Shown here: positions 13,786-18,009 of the stretch, in pieces | How positions within the stretch are numbered: position 1 is the first letter of the stretch | Layout of the letters: the number at the start of each line of letters is the position of its first letter | Assembly (NCBI GenBank): GCA_015295885.1 | Contig: DVEE01000215.1 | Span: 1 to 18,009, forward strand | Origin: Leptolyngbyaceae cyanobacterium M65_K2018_010 | GTDB lineage: Bacteria > Cyanobacteriota > Cyanobacteriia > Phormidesmidales > Phormidesmidaceae | Length of the DNA: 18,009 bases | Reading direction: 5' to 3' | Notes under the pieces: generated by a model | What the model saw: the letters and a program-made list of their open reading frames with translations, nothing else | What the model was told of the DNA's origin: nothing | Databases searched by the model: none | Program-made: the position numbers and the translations under genes

Positions 13786-16173
13786 CTACAGATGCCAGAG
13801 TTTAACCGTGTGATCGGTGCTGCCACTGGCCAGGAACTGGCCGTCGGCACTGAGGGCAAGGGAGGTAATGGCGCCACGCTGATCGCTGAGGGTATGCTGT
13901 AGGGCCCAATTGTCCAGTCGCCAGAATTTAACGGTAGTATCCGCACCGCCGCTGATCAACAGATTTCGGTCGGTGTGGAGAGCGATCGCATTCACCGCGG
14001 CGTCGTGTCCTTTCAGGGTGACGATTAACTCTCCGGTGGTGAAATGCCAGACTCGCAGGGTTTGGTCTGCACTGGCACTGTAGAGGGTTTCCCCATCGGC
14101 GCCAAAGGCCAAGGCGTGAATAGGGCCAGTGTGGCCTTTGAGGGTGCGCAGGGCCTTGCCGGTGTTGACCCGCCAGAGACGAATTTTGCCATTCTCGCAG
14201 CCGGTGGCCAGGGTTTGTCCATCGGCTGTGATCGCCAGGCAATGGACCGAACCCAGATGGGACAGGGTGCCCAGGCGCTTGCCGGTTCTGATATCCCAGA
14301 GTTTGATCTTGTCGCCGCTCCCCGCCACTATCCGACCTCGGGCATCCATGGCGACAAAACGAACGGATTGGCGATGGCCGAGATGATCGTGCAGAATTTT
14401 GCCGGTCTGCCAATCCCAGATGCGAATCTTGCTTTTGGGGCAGTGCTGACTGCTGCTGGCAAGATATTGACCATCGGGGCTTAGGGCCAGGGAAGAGACC
14501 GGGCGGTGATGACCCGGTAGGGTTTTCAGGGGTTCTCCCCTGGGTAGGCCCCACACCTGCAGGTGCTGATCTAAGCTGCTACTGACCAACTGATCGCCAA
14601 CCGGAGTGATGGCGAGGGAAGCCCGTCGGCCCGAATAGCCGGGGAAGGTTTGGAGCAGATGGCCAGGCCCCTGCCGCAAAAGGGGCGATCGCCTGGGCGA
14701 AGCTGGATCTCCAGGAGCTGGGGTCAGGCGATCCAGCTGGTTTTGAATCTGGGCTACGGCTTGGGTATCGGCCAGGGCGGCCAAACAGGTTTGCAGATCC
14801 GCCAGGTAACTGCGATCGCTCACCGTTGCCGCCCCCAGCACCTGATCCAACAGCAGGTCGCCGGTGGCCGCCTCAATCTGCCGCAGTTGCAGCCAGGCCT
14901 GCAGAGACAGCGTCAGTTGCTGGCGGGCCAGGCTTGGGTCGGGCAACTGGCTGAGGCTCTGGGCAAATTGTAGGGCCAGTTCTGGTACCCAGTAGCGGCG
15001 TTCAGCTTCCAGGGCCTGATAAATCTGTTCGTAGCCCCTGGCGATATGGGTCAGGGTGGTGAATAGTTCCGGCTGGCCCAACCGGGTTTCGGCCTCAGGG
15101 GCCATCAGTTGGGGCAGCAAGGTGGGCAGCAGGGGTGGCACATCCCGGTAGATCAGGTGATAGCTATCGGCCATCCAGGCGGCCACTAAACAGTGGTAGC
15201 GAATCAGAAGTTCACCCACCCACTCCACCGCCGTTGCGTCGATCTGGTAGGGTAGCCGCAGGGATTCCAGATCGACCCCCTGGGATTGCCAAAAGGTTTC
15301 CTTAGTCAGCCATTCCAGGTTGGCCGCCGGTACGCTCGCCAGCGCCTCTAGGGTGGCGGGATCTTCTCCCAGGGCCAACAGTTGGTCGCGGAGGGTTTTC
15401 CAGGCTAGGGCCTGGGCCCTGGCGGCGGCCTTAAGGAGACTGGGATAGGACCACTGGGCAAGGGTTTTGTAGTAGTAGGTGGCTTGCCCGGGCCCCCAGT
15501 AGGCGACCCGGAGGGTGAGGAACTGACCATCTAGGGCCGACTCTAAAACCAGAGTGGGTTCGGACTGCAGTGTCCCAAACAGAGCTTTAATGCTGGCTTC
15601 GCTATGAAAACGCTGATTTTCCCAGGCCCCAGCCAGGAACTCCGTAGGTCGGGTAGCACTTTGCAGGGGATAGTGCTGGCTCAAAAACTCCCGTAGCCCC
15701 TGGGCCAGGTGGGTCTCCATGGCAAAGCTATGGGGCGAGTTAGGGACGGTAAATTCCCCCCGCAGGGACAAAAAAATTCGCAGGGGCAGGGGCCCCGAGG
15801 CGGGGTGGGAGGCCAACAACTGAGAAGGGTAGAGCCACAGCGGCCAGTTAGCTAAAATCCCTTGGGTTTCCAGCCATTGGAGGGTGGTGGCTCGCTGCTC
15901 GGCGGCCAACTGCAATTGGGTTTGGCGGTGGAAGGCGGCCAGCTGCTGCTGGTGGCGCTTTTGGGCGGCCCAGTCCAGATCGGCCTGGGCACTTTCAGCC
16001 AGGGTATTGACGCCCGCCAGCAAGTCAGGCAGATTGGCCCCGGCGGCCAGGGTCGTCGGCCCGGCGGCCTTGGTCTGGCGGCCTTTGACTAACCCGGCTA
16101 GCAAAGGAGCAAACTCCAACAGGCCCTGAATCAGTAGGCTCAGCCCCGGGGCCAGGGCAATCATCTTGGACAC
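13786..16173 (-). CDS. WD40 repeat protein with large uncharacterised N-terminal region
   Basis: This is a 795-residue protein. The last 288 residues (about 508-795) form seven WD40 repeats, each closing with a strand such as LQVWGL, IRIWDW, IKLWDI, IRLWRV, LRVWHF, VKFWRL and VKLWHL. Several carry the GH dipeptide, so a complete seven-bladed propeller is expected. The first 507 residues are not a named domain to me. A hydrophobic stretch (about residues 4-30) is followed by a Gln/Ala-rich coiled coil (about 60-105), then a mixed region with LPLRIFLSLRGEF and FLSQHYPLQSATRPTEFLAGAWENQRFHSE blocks, here cited only in part, and a helical stretch with ERRYWVPELALQFAQSLSQL. I recall similar regions in uncharacterised cyanobacterial proteins. 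The start is GTG 16173 with AGAGGA 5 nt upstream; ATG 16164 is the alternative. The gene is divergent from the aspartoacylase-family gene. Confidence 0.88.
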   Translation of the reverse strand: MSKMIALAPGLSLLIQGLLEFAPLLAGLVKGRQTKAAGPTTLAAGANLPDLLAGVNTLAESAQADLDWAAQKRHQQQLAAFHRQTQLQLAAEQRATTLQWLETQGILANWPLWLYPSQLLASHPASGPLPLRIFLSLRGEFTVPNSPHSFAMETHLAQGLREFLSQHYPLQSATRPTEFLAGAWENQRFHSEASIKALFGTLQSEPTLVLESALDGQFLTLRVAYWGPGQATYYYKTLAQWSYPSLLKAAARAQALAWKTLRDQLLALGEDPATLEALASVPAANLEWLTKETFWQSQGVDLESLRLPYQIDATAVEWVGELLIRYHCLVAAWMADSYHLIYRDVPPLLPTLLPQLMAPEAETRLGQPELFTTLTHIARGYEQIYQALEAERRYWVPELALQFAQSLSQLPDPSLARQQLTLSLQAWLQLRQIEAATGDLLLDQVLGAATVSDRSYLADLQTCLAALADTQAVAQIQNQLDRLTPAPGDPASPRRSPLLRQGPGHLLQTFPGYSGRRASLAITPVGDQLVSSSLDQHLQVWGLPRGEPLKTLPGHHRPVSSLALSPDGQYLASSSQHCPKSKIRIWDWQTGKILHDHLGHRQSVRFVAMDARGRIVAGSGDKIKLWDIRTGKRLGTLSHLGSVHCLAITADGQTLATGCENGKIRLWRVNTGKALRTLKGHTGPIHALAFGADGETLYSASADQTLRVWHFTTGELIVTLKGHDAAVNAIALHTDRNLLISGGADTTVKFWRLDNWALQHTLSDQRGAITSLALSADGQFLASGSTDHTVKLWHL

Positions 16174-16475
16174 GGTGTTCCTCTGGTGCCGTTCACAGGC
16201 TGGAAAAGATTTTGTCTCTAGGCAAGATCCTAGCCTGTTCCCTCATTTTTGCCTGGGGGGCCCGTCGCCTGGGCAAAGACCACGGGCAGAGCCAGGCTTG
16301 GGGATCTCTGCAAGGGGGGATTCTTACAATCTTCATGGGGATTCCTGGCCGCATCCGCTATAGTGACACCAACCTCAATACCCCGGTCAGTCAGCCTGGC
16401 ATGGTCACTCACCCCTCTGCGGACCTGCAGCGAGTCGTTGCCGATAGCCCCCGGCGAGCGCCCTCCCCGCCGGGG
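16174..16475. other. Divergent intergenic region
   Basis: This stretch separates the WD40 gene (minus) from the aspartoacylase-family gene (plus) and should hold promoters for both. A TATAGT at 16359-16364 resembles a -10 box for the plus-strand gene, but no matching -35 box is present at normal spacing. The reading frame of the plus-strand gene stays open through this region back to 16212, so part of it may be coding if an upstream start is used. Confidence 0.4.
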
Positions 16476-17423
16476 ATGACGCCCCTGGTGATAGGGGGCG
16501 AGATCATTCCCCCGGGCAAGCGAGTGCGCTTGGATTTACCCGTGGCCCGTCTACCGACGGGGACGATGATGTCGCTGCCGGTGACGATCCTCAACGGCAA
16601 AAAGCCAGGGGTGCGCTTGTGGCTCAGTGCCGCCATCCACGGAGATGAACTCAACGGCGTCGATATCATTCGACGGGTGGTACAGGCCGTGAAGCCCCAT
16701 CGGCTCCGGGGGTCGCTGATAGCAGTACCCGTGGTGAATATTTTCGGTCTGTTGGAACAGTCCCGCTATTTACCCGATCGTCGCGATCTCAACCGTTCTT
16801 TTCCCGGCTCAGGGCGGGGATCCCTGGCTAGTCGGCTGGCCTTCCTATTTATGAAAGAGGTGGTCAGCCAGTGTACCCACGGCATCGATTTGCACACCGC
16901 GGCCCTACATCGGGTGAACCTGCCCCAGGTGAGGGCCGACCTGGAGGATCCAGCCACCTATGCCTTTGCCCAGGCCTTTGGGGCGCCGATTATGATCCAC
17001 GCCTCCCACCGGGATGGGTCCCTGCGGCAGGCGGCGGCCAAACGCAAAATATCGACCCTGCTCTACGAAGCCGGGGAGGCCCTGCGGTTCGATGCCGAGG
17101 CCATTGCCCGGGGGGTAGAGGGCATCTATCGGGTGATGGATTACCTGGACATGTATACGCCGCCGGACTCGCTGCCGACCCCCACCACCCTGGAATCCCG
17201 GGAAACTCGCTGGGTCAGAGCTTCTCGGGGAGGGCTTTGGCACCGTTCCATTGAATTGGGCGAAGTGGTCAAAGGGCGACAGTCCCTGGGGTTTATTACC
17301 GATACCTTTGGCGACAAGCCGGTGAAAATCCACAGTCCAATCGCGGGAGTGGTGGTAGGCCACTGCCAAAACCCCCTGGTCAACCAGGGCGATGCCCTGG
17401 TGCATGTGGCCCGGGTAGAGTAG
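16476..17423 (+). CDS. Succinylglutamate desuccinylase/aspartoacylase family zinc hydrolase
   Basis: From ATG 16476 this is a 315-residue member of the M14-like zinc carboxypeptidase clan, AstE/AspA branch, which hydrolyses N-acyl amino acids. The zinc ligands are visible as His55 and Glu58 in AAIHGDELNG and His140 in GIDLHTAA. Other family blocks are YLPDRRDLNRSFPG (substrate contacts), TLLYEAGEALRFD (likely catalytic Glu) and a C-terminal barrel with IHSPIAGVVVG and LVNQGDALVHVAR. The substrate cannot be deduced. Start choice is uncertain. Recognisable homology begins at LVIGGEIIPPGKRVRLDLP, which supports ATG 16476, but in-frame ATGs at 16400 and 16335 and a TTG at 16212 exist and none has a clear Shine-Dalgarno sequence. 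It is followed 63 bp later by the NurA gene on the same strand. Confidence 0.88.
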   Translation: MTPLVIGGEIIPPGKRVRLDLPVARLPTGTMMSLPVTILNGKKPGVRLWLSAAIHGDELNGVDIIRRVVQAVKPHRLRGSLIAVPVVNIFGLLEQSRYLPDRRDLNRSFPGSGRGSLASRLAFLFMKEVVSQCTHGIDLHTAALHRVNLPQVRADLEDPATYAFAQAFGAPIMIHASHRDGSLRQAAAKRKISTLLYEAGEALRFDAEAIARGVEGIYRVMDYLDMYTPPDSLPTPTTLESRETRWVRASRGGLWHRSIELGEVVKGRQSLGFITDTFGDKPVKIHSPIAGVVVGHCQNPLVNQGDALVHVARVE

Positions 17424-17486
17424 GGCCTATCTGTTTGCCTTTTAGGGGCTAAGGGGCTAGTATTTGCGTACCATATCCTTAGCGCT

Positions 17487-18009
17487 ATGCTTGATCTGAC
17501 TCGGCTGGCCCAGCAAATGCAGGGGATTAGCCAGCATCTAGCCCAGGAGGCGACCGCGGCCCAAGGGCGAGTGCGCACCGCCCAGCACTGGATGCAGGCC
17601 GGGGCCCAAGGCCAGGCCGCTCTGGTGTCGGCCCACGCGGAATACGGCGATCGCCTGGCCTTTACGGCGGCCCAGCCCACGGAACCGATCCCTCCCGCTC
17701 AGGCGGTGGGGCCTGCGCCCGCCGCCCATACGGTCATCGCCACGGATGGCTCGCAAATTTCCCCCAGCCACCATGAAATTGCCTACTGCTATTTGATCAA
17801 TGTGGGCCGAGTGGTTTTGCACTACGGTCAAGGTCGATTTCCCCTGCTGGATAGCCTGCCAGAAGTGCTGTATCAACCGGAGGATCTCTACGGGGCGCGC
17901 CAGTGGGGAATTAGCACGGAGGAATGGATGGGCTATCGGCGCACCCTGGCCGAGGCGGTGGTTTTGGCTGAGTTGGCCGCCAGTCTGGCGGCTGCCACGG
18001 ACGACCCCG
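17487..18009 (+). CDS. NurA domain-containing nuclease, 5' part (cut by window edge)
   Basis: The frame starts at ATG 17487 and runs off the right edge after 174 residues. An N-terminal helical region (LTRLAQQMQGISQHLAQEA) with Gln/Ala-rich content is followed by VIATDGSQISPSHHE near residue 83, which matches the first catalytic motif of NurA nucleases, with Asp87 as the likely metal ligand. CYLINVGRVVLHYG and the helix EEWMGYRRTLAEAVVLAEL also fit cyanobacterial NurA-domain proteins. NurA enzymes process DNA ends, in archaea together with the HerA helicase; no HerA gene is in this window. No clear Shine-Dalgarno sequence precedes the ATG. The length and C-terminal motifs cannot be judged. 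Confidence 0.85.
   Translation, partial: MLDLTRLAQQMQGISQHLAQEATAAQGRVRTAQHWMQAGAQGQAALVSAHAEYGDRLAFTAAQPTEPIPPAQAVGPAPAAHTVIATDGSQISPSHHEIAYCYLINVGRVVLHYGQGRFPLLDSLPEVLYQPEDLYGARQWGISTEEWMGYRRTLAEAVVLAELAASLAAATDDP

Noticed and set aside
13928..14554. Alternative minus-strand frame of about 208 codons inside the WD40 region
   Set aside because: It is the +1 shadow of the WD40 repeats, low-complexity in Pro, Arg and Ser, while the main frame shows seven well-formed repeats.

Overview
This window looks like chromosomal DNA from a cyanobacterium. The HIP1 palindrome GCGATCGC occurs at least a dozen times (for example at 2909, 4100, 5713, 6453, 7037, 13982, 14685, 14812 and 17647). The gene content agrees: a Cph1-type bilin phytochrome with its Rcp1-type regulator, a phosphoribulokinase paralogue, a DUF4278 protein, a DUF5132 protein and a cyanobacterial-type NurA. 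All calls come from reading the sequence; no database search was run.

Layout. (1) 1-4600 is mostly housekeeping. A minus-strand DUF4278 gene has a clear intrinsic terminator at the left edge. It is followed by a minus-strand phosphoribulokinase-like gene, a minus-strand pgsA-Nudix pair, then plus-strand ndk and a small conserved-looking hypothetical gene. (2) 4601-10456 is a signalling block, entirely on the minus strand. A canonical phytochrome kinase, an Rcp1-type response regulator and a REC-PAS-kinase-REC hybrid kinase overlap one another by tens of bases in that transcriptional order. About 780 bp upstream sits a second Rcp1-type regulator whose acidic pocket carries a His in place of an Asp. 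(3) 10491-12590 is a decayed island. It holds an IS66-family transposase and a P-type cation ATPase, each with its catalytic middle missing while the two ends remain fused in frame. Between them are anonymous broken reading frames and a 39-bp tandem duplication. (4) 12752-18009 returns to intact genes: a DUF5132 membrane protein, a DUF1810 protein, a 795-residue protein with an uncharacterised N-terminal half and seven C-terminal WD40 repeats, a divergently transcribed aspartoacylase-family hydrolase, and the start of a NurA nuclease gene cut by the window edge.

How the genes may work together. The phytochrome should sense red/far-red light through a bilin on Cys260 and pass phosphate from His539 to Asp67 of the adjacent Rcp1-type regulator. 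The overlapping hybrid kinase adds two more receivers and a second transmitter, so the cluster could form a branched phosphorelay; no output or Hpt domain is visible here. pgsA and the Nudix gene probably share a transcript. The island in 10491-12590 is best read as accumulated deletion and insertion scars. The most unusual points are the two adjacent in-frame core deletions, the altered second regulator, the redox-cysteine-poor phosphoribulokinase paralogue and the large unassigned N-terminal region of the WD40 protein.
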